Of a stretch of 64,000 nucleotides of DNA, positions 20,994-31,729 are shown piece by piece (positions within the stretch are counted from its first letter, which is position 1; every line of letters starts with the position of its first letter). The position numbers were made by a program, and so were the translations under genes. The stretch spans positions 54,132,916-54,196,915 of the forward strand of contig CM035806.1 in assembly GCA_020466095.1 (NCBI GenBank). Direction: 5' to 3'. The notes under the pieces were generated by a model, which ran no database searches, was not told the DNA's origin, and saw nothing but the letters and a program-made list of their open reading frames with translations. The DNA is from Chlorops oryzae (Eukaryota; Arthropoda; Insecta; Diptera; Chloropidae).

Positions 20994-22100
20994 AAAAATA
21001 ACTTACAAAAAGTTAAAAGAATGGTGTAAAATGATGCTCAAAGTCGAAAATTTGAAAGAATTTTTTATTTTTTTTTGACTTGGAATAAACATAGCTCACC
21101 CATTAGCAGTCCCCCTTCCAAAAACGATATTTTAAATTGTTGGCCAATAAATTTTGTGTACATATGTCAAATCTAAGAACTGCAGCACAAACAGTTTCCA
21201 CGATATAGAGGTTTTTCTAAAGCATTTCAAATTAGAGATTCCTATACATAACATAATACAAGTTGGAAATGAAAAACTCACTTGCTTTTTCGTTTGAAAA
21301 ATAAGAAATTACTGATTTGAATTATAAGTATACAATATATATAATAAAATATGAATTTACGACCGAAATTTTTTTTTTTCGATATCCTTTTTTTTCCATT
21401 TCGAAATCCCGCGAAACGGCTAAAATTGAAAGGATTTTCCTTTTTTCCTTTTTTTACCCAAAAGCAGATGCATGGTTATGCAATGCATATGTTTTGAAAA
21501 CTTGATTCTTAACAAGAAGAAATGCTTGATAAACCCATTTTGAATTAATATTCGCCCGCGTGACACATCATTAAATTTCCTTCTCCATTCGTGTTTCTTT
21601 ATAAAAATTTTTTTAAAATTGGGGTTTCGCCTTTTCTTAAATCTTTTATTCGTATTCACCACTAAAAAGTATTATACTTCATAATAATCGCTATTGTACA
21701 AATTACGCTATCAGCCAGCAACGTTTTTTCGAGCTCATAATAAAAATGGTCGATGTAAGAATCGTTTAATTATTTTTTTTACACAGGATTAAATAACAAA
21801 TGAAGATTATAAAATTAAAATTAATAAATTAAAAATTTGAGACACATAAGTCGCTAGGGCAGGACGTATAAGCGAATACAAAGCGGCAGTGTAAAACCAA
21901 CAACGAAACTTCGTGTGGCTTCTCACGTTCCGCTTTGAAAGAAACACAACCAAAGAAAAATACTTTAACGTTCAAAATCAATGACTACTTGCATTCACTT
22001 TAGATCCTAAAGCGAGGGACAGAAATAAAAGTTAAAATAATAATTGAAAAAAAAAAAAATTATTGAATAACAGCACAACTCAAAGGCAATTTCTCGTCAC
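20994..22100. other. Non-coding stretch, no gene recognised
   Basis: AT-rich sequence with scattered T runs. Two overlapping frames near 21317-21662 are low-complexity Phe/Lys-rich translations with no family resemblance. Confidence 0.4.
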
Positions 22101-22123
22101 CACCTCTCCCTTTCTCACTCTTT

Positions 22124-22150
22124 CACTCTCTCTCTCTCTCTCTCTCTCTC
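22124..22150. repeat. (CT)n microsatellite
   Basis: Uninterrupted CT dinucleotides, 22 bp downstream of the SdhA stop codon and therefore probably in its 3' untranslated region. Confidence 0.9.
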
Positions 22151-22171
22151 CGGCATACACTCATCGAGTGT

Positions 22172-25100
22172 TTAGTAGGAGCGAATAGCAGGTGGAACTG
22201 TTTGAACTGTTTCATCGAGTGTTGTGTCAATGACTGGCCTGTATTTAATTTCGACATCTCCACTATCACCTCCAATCCAAGTGAGTGTGTGCTTGCGCCA
22301 ATGTTCATCGTAAGGTTTCTTTTGCTGTCCTTCGACTGGCTTGCTGTAGTCCTGCAGTAGAAAAAATGTTAACATAACTTTCTATTTTTTACATTTTTTA
22401 TTTCATTGAAACGTACGTATTCATCGATACGATGCTTGTAATCCTCACGTGCATGAGCACCACGCGATTCTTTACGATTCTCAGCGGAAACAATCGTCAT
22501 CATAGCATTGGCCAAGAGATTCTGTAGTTCCAATGTTTCAACAAGATCAGAATTCCAAACCAAAGATCTATTAAATGGGGTGGAAAAAAAGGGTTATAAA
22601 TGAAAATTGTCGATCAGAAAAGCGAATGAAAATGTAAGGGCCAAAAAATTTAGGTATGTATTTTTTTTTAGTTGAAAAAAGTCGGCGTACCGTGATGGTC
22701 ACAGACGAACAAAATTTTTTTTTGCACTAGTTCATCTAAATGCACATAGATTATCCTAAGATTTTGAAAGAGAATAGTGAAGATTATTTCCTATATGTTT
22801 TTAGATTTTCTTTTCCTCAATGTTGAAAATATCATTAATTTGCAAGCAAACATAATAGATAGATAGATAGATAGATAGAAAGACCGCTAAGGAGATGTTT
22901 CTGGAGCTACTCACTTGTCAATAACTTTCACATCCTTGAACTGTTTATAGATGTCCTTCATTTTCTCGCAACCTTCCTTAAGTACTGGGCCATCACGGAA
23001 CACAGCAGCATGCGCTTGCATTGTCTTTTGCATTTTGAGACGCAGATCTGCAGTCGTAATTTTTCCGTTAGCGTTACGTAATTTATCCAAATTAGCCACC
23101 GACATTTCTCCAGCATTCTGAAATTTACAAGAATTGATTATAGTGAAGACTTTCTTTAGTTTTCGTTTTTAATATTCTTATGAATTTGAACTTGCATCTC
23201 TTAGGGATGGCGGTGCTTCGCCTGGTTTATTTTCCTCTGCAATTGTCTTTGCGCACGCGCGACCGAAGACGACCAAATCAAGCAGTGAATTCGCACCCAA
23301 GCGGTTCGCACCGTGTACTGAGGAACAACCTGCCTCACCAGCGGCATAAAGACCAGGTATAATTTTATCATTTCCGCGTTCATCAATAGTAAGTACTTGG
23401 CCGCGGTAATTGGTCGGAACACCGCCCATGTTATAATGCACCGTTGGTAGTACTGGAATCGGTTCGCGTGTTACATCAACACCGGCAAAAATCATTGCAG
23501 TTTCGGATATGCCAGGCAACCGTTGGGCCAACTGCTCTGGGGGCAAATGATGCAATTGTAGGAAAACGTGATCTTTTTCGGGGCCAACACCTCGTCCTTC
23601 CATGATCTCAATAGTCATTGAACGTGAAACGACATCTCTTGAAGCCAAGTCCTTTGCAACTGGTGCATAACGTTCCATAAAACGTTCGCCTTTGGCATTT
23701 ACCAAATATCCACCTTCACCACGACAACCTTCAGTGATCAAGCAACCAGCACCATAAATACCAGTTGGATGGAACTGCACAAACTCCAAGTCCTCCGAAG
23801 GTAATCCTTGACGAGCAACCATCGCTGTTCCGTCACCTGTACAGGTGTGCGCTGATGTGCAAGAGAAATAGGCGCGGCCATATCCTCCTGTAGCAATGAC
23901 AGTATTACGCGCACGGAAACGATGTATACTTCCATCCTCCAAATTTAGTGCGATAACACCACGACATTCACCATTCTCAAAGAGCAGATCCAATGCGAAG
24001 TATTCAACAAAATAATTACAATCATAGCTCAGAGATTGTCCGTACAGTGTGTGCAACAATGAGTGACCCGTTCTGAAAAAAGTCAGGTGTTAAGTAACCT
24101 AATTTAAGCAAAAACCAATTAACCTTATATGAAGACGTACCTGTCGGCTACTGCACAGCACCTGTGCGCCTGTCCACCTTTGCCGAACTTCAAACTTTGA
24201 CCACCAAATGCACGTTGATAGATTTTACCGTCTGGTGTACGTGAGAATGGCATACCGTAATTTTCTAATTCGATGACAGCTTTTGGTGCCTCACGTGTCA
24301 TATAATGTATGGCATCCTGATCGCCCAGCCAATCTGAGCCTTTAATCGTATCGTACATATGCCACTTCCAGTCGTCTTCCTCCATATTTCCAAGGGCAGC
24401 ATTGATGCCACCCTGTGCAGCAATCGTGTGCGAGCGTGTCGGGAAAAGTTTTGTTATAACGGCCGTCTTGAATCCTTCGGCTACGAGCCCAAATGCAGCT
24501 CTTAATCCTGCACCACCAGCACCAACAACAATCGCATCATATGCATGATCGACAACGGGATATTCTTTGGAAATCGCATCCGCTTTGGTAGAAGCATCGC
24601 GCTTAGCATCTTGCGATATAATATGCAGTTGACGTTGCGGAACAACTGCAGTGGCGCGTATCTACAAATGCAATTTAATTGTAAGTTTGATTAATGCAAT
24701 TAGGCTTACTTTCAGTCATGCGATTTACTCTAATCGAGTTCTAAATTGCAATAAAAAACAAACATCATAAGCTGAAAGAATTTTTCTATACCCGACCCCC
24801 CACTCTGTGTCGACGGTATATTGCGTTTGTCTGGTTGTTTGGAACACCCAGAACAACTCGAGATAGACTGTGCAAAATGTATACGTATAGAAGCGATCAG
24901 CATCACCAGAGAATTCAATTTAGTTGAGCTTTCTTCACGAAGTTCGATAATGGGCTAGATTGGTAAATTTTTAAAGATAACTCCAGTACTAGAGTCTGTC
25001 AAAGTCTCAAATACTGTCCGAAAATTTCCTTAAATTTGAAAAATCGTTTTGGAAAAAAGGGCGGCTTTCATAAAGATATTGAAAAAAAATCGGAAAATCG

Positions 25101-27591
25101 GCCTTAAAAATATCCAGAATAATTTGATGAATAATATTTCTGTAAAAACTACAGGCATTCTGGCATTTTTACGTTCTGCGATCGATGGTGGTGCTACTTA
25201 AGTTGCCGATACAAAAAATCGAACAGAAATATAATATATGAAAAATTGTGGTCATGATAGCTAAAAATATCATAAGGGGTGTACGTTTTCGAAGAATTTT
25301 ACATTTTTCCCTGTAATTTACAAAATATTTGAGATATTTGGTTTTTATTTTTTTTTCTCGAGTAGTTGTGAACAGGCCCACTTTCCGGTGCCCGCTTGAC
25401 GTTGAGTTACGGGACACCCTGTATAGCTCTCCTCTTATCGGCGTCGGATATTGTATTGTCAGGCTCGCCTGACTATAACACCCTTACATGGTTTTGTATT
25501 AGTTTAAGCTATTCCCAGCGGGAAATGTCACCCTGACATCACCGGTGAAGTCAGGGTGACAAGTCACCCTGGCATGCGTGACAATTCATAGGACGCCTAG
25601 CATGACATTTGTACAGGAGTTGGACAGTGATTTCAGCGGTGACATGTCCTCCTAGGAGGAGCGATGGCGAAAAAAGCATTTAAGAGAAGCACTTGCTCTT
25701 TTCTCTCTCAATGTTAATTTATAGAATCCATAGCTGGTCAGTTGAAAACTCTCTTCTTTGCCCTCTCTTTGAATATTTCGAAAATTTTTAAAAATCTATT
25801 TTCAACAATTTTTGTTCGCCTCAGCCAGGGATCGAACCCGCGATCTTCGGATTCAGAGTCGAGCACTCATCAACTACGCCACTTCATGCTAACGCTGAAC
25901 TGACGCGAAAACCTTATTTAAATTTCAGTAGCCAATGAGAGGCGAGCATATGAACAGCATCCCTCCACGATGACATGTCCTCCAAGATGTCATGCATGAC
26001 AATGTCACCTATTTGTCATCGGTGACATCACTGGTGACTTTGTCATGCAGGAGATAATTTTCCGCTGGGTTGTACTTGATTTGTTTTTCTCACTACTACA
26101 ATTTCTGCCCATAACTCGTCTTTCCATAATAAGTTCGATGTAAATATGTTATCAAGGGTTTTTCGGGGTAGTATCGTGACAAAAAGAGAAAGAATTGCAT
26201 ATTTTCCATGGGGTTGTTTTTCTTGTACATATTTTATTTATAGGCACTTCCTTTTGAGGAGTTGTAAGAGTTCGCTGAAGAGTTTCCTCTTTGAAATGTT
26301 TAATGTGTTTAGCATCTAAAAACAACCTTCTTCGTTTTTTTTTTTTTTTTTTTTTTTTTTTTGTGAACATTTTCGTTTAAATTATATAAAATAAGTACAT
26401 ACACATGTACTTCAATCACAAATATGGTTGTTTGTTTAGGTGAAAAGAGAGGTTGTTATTTTCTACTCCAATTCCAAGATATATGATGCTTTGCTCCGAC
26501 AAATTAATTAGATCTACATTTATTGTTGTTTTGTATTGTATTGTATATTGTATTGATCATCGATAATTAAAGATTCTAACAGTGAAACGTGATTTTCACG
26601 CATCAAAACATGGGGCATTCAACGAATTTCACAACGAATTTAAACTGTTCGATGCACTTCTAACGGGTGTGTATCCGACAAATAACTCGTGCAGCGTTGG
26701 CAAAGAAATAATAATTAAAAAAAAAAAAAAAAACAAATTCTGACGTCAGGCGTCATTTCTCGTAGAGAGACGATGACATTTTATAGTCAAAAGCCCTTAT
26801 GGGGTGATAAAATTGAATTTGACTATTTTTAGATGTTAATTTTATATTTTCTCTCAGGTATTTTCTGATTTCAACATCCATCCTTCCGATATATCTTTAA
26901 CGAAACCAGTTTCTTCTTTTCGCAAGAACGAAAACCAAAGTTTCAATTTTTTATTCATTTTATAATATCAACATCCCTTAAAATAGAAATTTTTGACTAC
27001 GCTCATGCAATACACATCTGCGCAAAATAATTTCTATTACAATTTGTCAAAAATTATGTGAAACGATGATAGCCTTTACTATCGCTAATAAAAAAAACGT
27101 GTTGGGAATTTTGTTAAATAATTGAAATTGCGAGAAAATATTTGACAAATTTGTTGTTGCTGATAACAACCTGTCGAAAAGGTAAACACACAACCATACG
27201 CGCATATATGTACATACACATCGCAACGCGATGCCTCTTAAAAATAAAAGGAAGGAATTATTCGAAAAATAATTGGAATTGAAAGCGAGATTTTAAGATG
27301 TCCTTGCATTAGGCAAAACGTTCACAAACGAAACATATTTTTTGGAATGAAAAATTTCGATTTGAAATTTCTTCTTGAAAATTTCAACGTAGAATTAATT
27401 ACATAACAGCCTGAATGCCAAATTTTATATTTTCGTCAATAGAAATGCATGACTTGACTAATGGGAAAGACGTAAAAGAATTTTCTTCAATTGTTGTGTA
27501 ATTTTACAAAATGATACAAAATGGAGCTAATTCTTACCATCGCAGACGCATTTTTGGCTAAAATCGATGGAACGCGCTTCAGACTAGCCAT
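22172..27591 (-). CDS. SdhA: Succinate dehydrogenase flavoprotein subunit, mitochondrial
   Basis: Complex II/TCA-cycle enzyme that oxidises succinate to fumarate with covalent FAD in the mitochondrial matrix. Six minus-strand exons join in frame: 27591-27538, 24661-24141, 24072-23196, 23117-22915, 22567-22417 and 22351-22172, giving 661 residues, the usual family length. Exon 1 ([18 protein letters not shown]) is a basic import presequence. [16 protein letters not shown] is the FAD-binding loop; His96 in [11 protein letters not shown] is the covalent FAD ligand; HPTGIYGAG and [14 protein letters not shown] are substrate-site blocks; the C-terminus is VPPAIRSY. Intron 1 is about 2.9 kb and full of repeats. 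Intron 3 (23195-23118) starts GCAAGT rather than GT, a GC-AG intron. The gene looks intact and functional. Confidence 0.96.
22855..22880. repeat. (GATA)n microsatellite in SdhA intron 4
   Basis: About six tandem ATAG units inside the 22568-22914 intron. Confidence 0.9.
24788..25485 (-). mobile_element. DINE-like repeat, reverse copy in SdhA intron 1
   Basis: Reading the minus strand it begins AAGGGTGTTATAGTCAGGCG and AGCCTGACAATACAATATCC, matching 18474 onward, and ends near CTATACCCGACCCCCCACTC on the plus strand. It lies entirely in SdhA intron 1. Confidence 0.55.
25513..26070. mobile_element. CCCAGCGG foldback element carrying a tRNA-like insert
   Basis: Left end TCCCAGCGGGAAATGTCACC is mirrored by ATTTTCCGCTGGGT at 26056-26070. 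Short GTCACC/GGTGAC and GACATGTCCTCC motifs recur throughout both arms. The middle contains the tRNA-like sequence at 25818-25890. It lies within SdhA intron 1. Confidence 0.6.
25818..25890 (-). pseudogene. tRNA-derived sequence (tRNA-Gln-CTG-like), degenerate
   Basis: On the minus strand, 73 nt contain a polymerase III A box (TGGCGTAGTTGATGAG), a Gln-type anticodon loop GACTCTGAATCC and a B box GGTTCGATCCC. The spacing fits a tRNA, but acceptor arms CATGAAG and CTGAGGC do not pair and the anticodon stem has mismatches. It is therefore a decayed tRNA or the head of a SINE, not a working gene. Confidence 0.6.
26071..27537. other. 5' part of SdhA intron 1, no other gene
   Basis: Intronic AT-rich sequence with a 28-base T run near 26336-26362 and an A run at 26717-26733. 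No further coding or inverted-repeat structure was resolved. Confidence 0.5.
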
Positions 27592-27855
27592 TTCACTTTT
27601 GTACTTAGTTTCCTTTTAACACTGTTAAATCTGTTTTCGATGTCAATAAATAAAAATATAAATAAAAATTTGAGCACAGCGCACGTTTGACCAGATTTAG
27701 GCAAGTTGGCCTTTTATTTTGAAAATATACCGAATATTCGCCTTGCTTCCACAAAAGACATTATACTCCTGTTAGGGATGGGCAACAACTATCGATATAT
27801 ACTCGAATTTACGGTGCCCATTCGTTTTGTTTTTGGCAGAACTGTTCTGCTAGAG

Positions 27856-28012
27856 GCCATTTACACGTTAAGACATTTCGATAATGAAACACACATTTTG
27901 TTGGCTAGGGACGCGCGGGGATGTGGTATGGTAGCGTTTTTCTCTCCTCCCTCCGCCTACCTTGCCCACGAAAATTTGTTTCATTATCGAAATGTCTTAA
28001 CGTGTAAATAGC
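27856..28012. mobile_element. TTTCGATAATGAAAC MITE, copy 1
   Basis: 157 bp with inverted ends GCCATTTACACGTTAAGACA and GTCTTAACGTGTAAATAGC and a conserved GATGTGGTATGGTAGCG core. Related copies are at 34671-34817 (inverted), 40671-40825, 40833-41511 and a decayed one near 44168. Confidence 0.8.
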
Positions 28013-28193
28013 GTACTATTAATGCTATGTTCTCACTATAGGGGTTAAGTTCTCTCAACCCAATACTTTAACTCAAAGCATTCATATGAGCTGCGAGCGA
28101 GTTAAGCTGCAATCATTCATGGCATAAGACGGCATAACAGAACATAACATAATCAGCTGGTTCTATCTATTCAACACATTCTGTATGAGGACT

Positions 28194-29359
28194 TTTACAT
28201 TAGTCAATAGTTGACCTTCAATTCCTATCGATATTCCCTTTTGGAGTTATATAATATCTATATACAATTTATAAGAGTAAACTATCTATACGCTTTTCAT
28301 ATGTTCAAAAGAATAAAGGCGAAACTCCAGAAACGACGAAACATTTCAGGCGTTTGAAGCGGAAGAAATGTAGCTGCTTCCATTTAAATACATTTCAATA
28401 CATTGATTCAATGGAAACAGCACAAATGTTTTCACCTTTGCCGTGCATACCGCAACAACCGTCATTGCAGTCGTTTATGGAGTTTCGCCTTAAACTTAAA
28501 TTAAATTCATCACATTTTTCTTCATTTGTTATAATTTATAGTTTTCGGTCCATACAAGAGTGTAAGATCCTAAAATATTGATAAAAAAAAATAAGCAATA
28601 ACATATAATAGCATGCGATGCTGTGTCCACGAACAACGAAAACGAATAAAATAAATGTCTTGATCAATATTTTAGGATCTTACATTCTTGTATGTACCGA
28701 AAACTATAAATTGACGAATAATTTTTATGTTATAAGATATGAAGAAAAATGTGATGAATATAATTAAAATTTAAGGCGAAACTCCATAAACGACGGAAAG
28801 GACGGTTGCTGCGGTATTCGCGGCAAAGATGAAAATATTTGTGCTGCTTCCATCGAATCAATGTGTTGAAATGTATTTAAATGAAAGCAGCTACATTTCT
28901 TCCGCCTAAAACGATTGAAATGTTCCGTCGTTTATGGAGTTTCACCTTTATTCTTTTAACAATATGAAAATCACCTAGATAGTTTACTCCTACAAATCGT
29001 TAATAGAATTTATTTTCAAACAGAACAATTTAACAGCTACTCACTAAAAATTGTCTTTTTCAAAAAGCATTTTTAATTCAAGCATTTTGAAATACTCCTT
29101 AGCATCAATAATTAAATTCATTAAAACAAACAGGTAGTGCTGTATTTATGCTTCTGCTATCAACCCTTAATCAGAGATACATATTTTATTTTGTTTGTAT
29201 TTTATAAACTATCACCCCTGTGTTGAAGAGGAAAATGTCATAGAAGGCAAACGAAGTAAGAATTGACGATCAATTCTTTCGAGTAAGTGTAAAAGCGAAT
29301 GCAAGTCCAAAAGGGAATATCGATAGGAATTGACGGTCAACTATTGACTAATGTAAAAG
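28194..29359. mobile_element. Large foldback element with ~300-bp arms
   Basis: Outer inverted ends CTTTTACATTAGTCAATAGT (28194) and ACTATTGACTAATGTAAAAG (to 29359). Inside, 28266-28584 and 28655-29000 form imperfect palindromic arms, and each arm contains its own inverted pair of a GGCGAAACTCCATAAACGAC motif (about 28318, 28470, 28772, 28935). The terminal motif is shared with the shorter element at 41555-41745. No coding capacity. Confidence 0.75.
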
Positions 29360-29697
29360 GCCTCTTGGTTGCTTGTTAGGGATGAGACTTTATGGTATCG
29401 ATTGCAAACATCAATTCAAACCTAATGGCTTGTTCAGACGACGCTCTGAATTGCCTGTTTCGTTTCGTGAAATACGAATGCGAAACTACCCGTTCAGACG
29501 AAGTCATTAGTATTTCGTTTTCTTCTTCTTCTTTTGCTTTCAAACTTTCAATCTTGCTGCTGTGATATGCAGCTTTTGACAAAAAATCTGAAAAAATGCT
29601 CAAAAATACTTTAACCCATAAGCTTTTGAAAAAAGCTCTCAAACTTAATGTATACGTACATACATATGTATATGTAGATTTTAGTTCTGTTCCCGTA

Positions 29698-29775
29698 CTG
29701 CACGAAACTACCAAATTTTGCCCAATTTTCATACAGTTTTCAAAAAATTGGGCAGTTTTGTGCAGTACGGGAACA
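29698..29775. mobile_element. TGTTCCCGTACTGCACGAAAC MITE, copy 1
   Basis: 78 bp with inverted ends TGTTCCCGTACTGCACGAAA and TTTTGTGCAGTACGGGAACA. Other copies: 35758-35855 and a diverged one at 37213-37303. Confidence 0.75.
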
Positions 29776-30226
29776 AACCTGTTGCATAAAATTTTAATTT
29801 GATTTAATTTCGAATCAAGGAATAACTTAATACATCGACCCAAGCTCAAAACAAGTGATGCGTCGAATTTTACTTAATTCCGAATTCCTATGTATATCCG
29901 CGGAACCAGTTATTATCAAACGTATAGTTCAACAATATATTATATACCTATATGTAGGTATATTCTCAAAACCGTAGTTCAGGAATTTCATATTTTCCAC
30001 AAAAAGCTTTTACTTCTACAAACTTCAATTAAGTTTTCCCTTGTTTTTTTTCAAGCTGCTGATGCCCTCACAACATGCTGTGTGTGAAAATGCACAAAAA
30101 ATTCGCATAGCAACGCTTTGTTATGGCTACAAATTTCTTTCACAATCCGACTGATGACTGATGTCATTTCGGTTAGAATTTAGTGTCTTGAGCGTTATTA
30201 AAATTCCATTGGAAGTTTAAAGGATA

Positions 30227-31450
30227 ATGTCTTATACGGCACGTGGAACCTTAGGAGCTTGTCTGAGTGCCCACGGCAGTACTTGCCTAAATGCATACCA
30301 AACAAAATATCGTTCAAAATCTGCAAATCCTCCAGCATCTCGACAGCTTTACACGAACGGAAACGAAAAACGTCCGCGCTGTGTACCACCATTTTCCGTA
30401 CAATCGGTTCAGAAGAATACGATTGTTATCAGTGGCAAAAAACTGGAAGAAACTCTTTCATCTGCAAAAATTAGGTCACGGACACTCCATAAAAGTGCGT
30501 ACGACACAGACACAGTTCATTGACCCAGTTAAGTGTACCTATTAATTTTTTTTTTATATTTCAGATGTAAAAAGAAGACTCAAAGACAGTGAAACATCTG
30601 CAACTGGGAGTGCGTTGCGCATTACAACATTTCGTATGTACTTCGATCGCGGAGATTTGCCAATTAAAATGGAATACCTTTGTGGTGGAGATAAAATTGG
30701 CTGGACTGTATGCTCAAATCCTGGCATTGCTTAGATCTTCCAAACTCAATTGTCTTTTTTTTTTTTTTTTTTTTTTTTTGGCAGGTTGATATAGACAAAT
30801 TGGATTACAGTCTCTATTTACCGCTCTTTTTCGAAGGCCTGTCCGAAACGAAACATCCTTACAAAACATACGCCCGTCAGGGCGTTTCCGATTTATTAAT
30901 TGCTGGCGGAGACAAGATTCCGTCTGTTATACCCCAACTAATTTTGCCACTGAAAAGTAAGCTTTAAGAATTTTCATTAAAATTCATTGATGGGAAAAAG
31001 TTTTTCATATTTGCGACACACACACACACACACACACACTACAGATGCGCTCGCAACAAAAAATGTTGAAGTAATGTGCACGACGTTAAAAATCATACAA
31101 CAATTGGTCATGTCCTCGGACTTGGTTGGACCGGCGTTGGTACCATTTTACAGGCAACTATTGCCCATGTTCAACGCATACAAAGTAAAAAATTGTAAGT
31201 AAATGAATTCTGAAATTTTTTGTTTGGTATTTTCCACATTGTGCCAGACTTCCAAAAAGAGATGCATCCATAAATTATGTGCATTTCAGTGAACTGCGGC
31301 GATGAAATCGACTATGCTCAAAAAAACAATCTAAATCTCGGTGATCTTATCGACGAAACTTTGCAAATTTTAGAACTACATGGCGGTGAGGATGCTTTTA
31401 TTAATATCAAATACATGGTACCAACCTACGAGTCCTGCTATCTTAATTGA
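30227..31450 (+). CDS. PACRG: PACRG (Parkin co-regulated gene) protein
   Basis: Axonemal inner-junction protein that links the A and B tubules of doublet microtubules in cilia and sperm tails. Five exons join in frame: 30227-30494, 30565-30707, 30785-30956, 31045-31194 and 31290-31450, giving 297 residues. The first ~110 residues are low-complexity and fly-specific. The conserved ARM-like body runs from [18 protein letters not shown] through [15 protein letters not shown] and [20 protein letters not shown] to the highly conserved end [16 protein letters not shown]. All intron ends are GT-AG and phases match. The acceptor of exon 4 is preceded by a CA repeat, and that of exon 3 by a run of about 28 T. 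It converges tail to tail with the unrecognised gene at 31730-33385. Confidence 0.92.
31015..31039. repeat. (CA)n microsatellite at a splice acceptor
   Basis: About 12 CA units directly upstream of CTACAG, the acceptor of PACRG exon 4, in place of the usual pyrimidine tract. Confidence 0.9.
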
Positions 31451-31615
31451 AATTATATCAAGAGGTAATGATAAAAACATTCATCATTGATCATTTATAA
31501 AGTGCATTTTTATGCCTAATTTGTGTTTAATTAAAAAAAAAAATATTTTTAAAAATACAGGTTAAATTCATAAATTGAATATCAATATGCTTTCATTAGT
31601 TCCTAAATAATTATG

Positions 31616-31660
31616 TATATATATATACTTATATATATATATATGTATATATATGTATGT
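31616..31660. repeat. (AT)n-rich tract between convergent genes
   Basis: Interrupted TATATATA repeats between the PACRG stop and the end of the gene on the other strand. Confidence 0.8.
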
Positions 31661-31729
31661 AAATTTTTTTTCATTCAAATTCAATTTTGCACGTAGCGCA
31701 TTTTCAGTCCATTTAATTGTGGTTTCGGC

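Noticed and set aside
23178..23195. Extension of SdhA exon 3 to the in-frame stop (ending DASSNS)
   Set aside because: This is intron sequence after the GC donor; the true continuation [11 protein letters not shown] begins at 23117.
25818..25890. A functional tRNA-Gln gene
   Set aside because: Acceptor arms do not pair and the anticodon and T stems have mismatches; retained only as a tRNA-derived sequence.
27706..28011. 101-codon plus-strand frame
   Set aside because: Its second half is translated MITE sequence (27856-28012) including the terminal repeats.
29376..29849. 157-codon minus-strand frame
   Set aside because: It runs through the TGTTCCCGTACTGC MITE and low-complexity Ser/Glu sequence; no domain or splice support.
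30259..30545. Alternative frames over PACRG exon 1
   Set aside because: Only the frame starting at 30227 joins in phase to the conserved exon at 30565.
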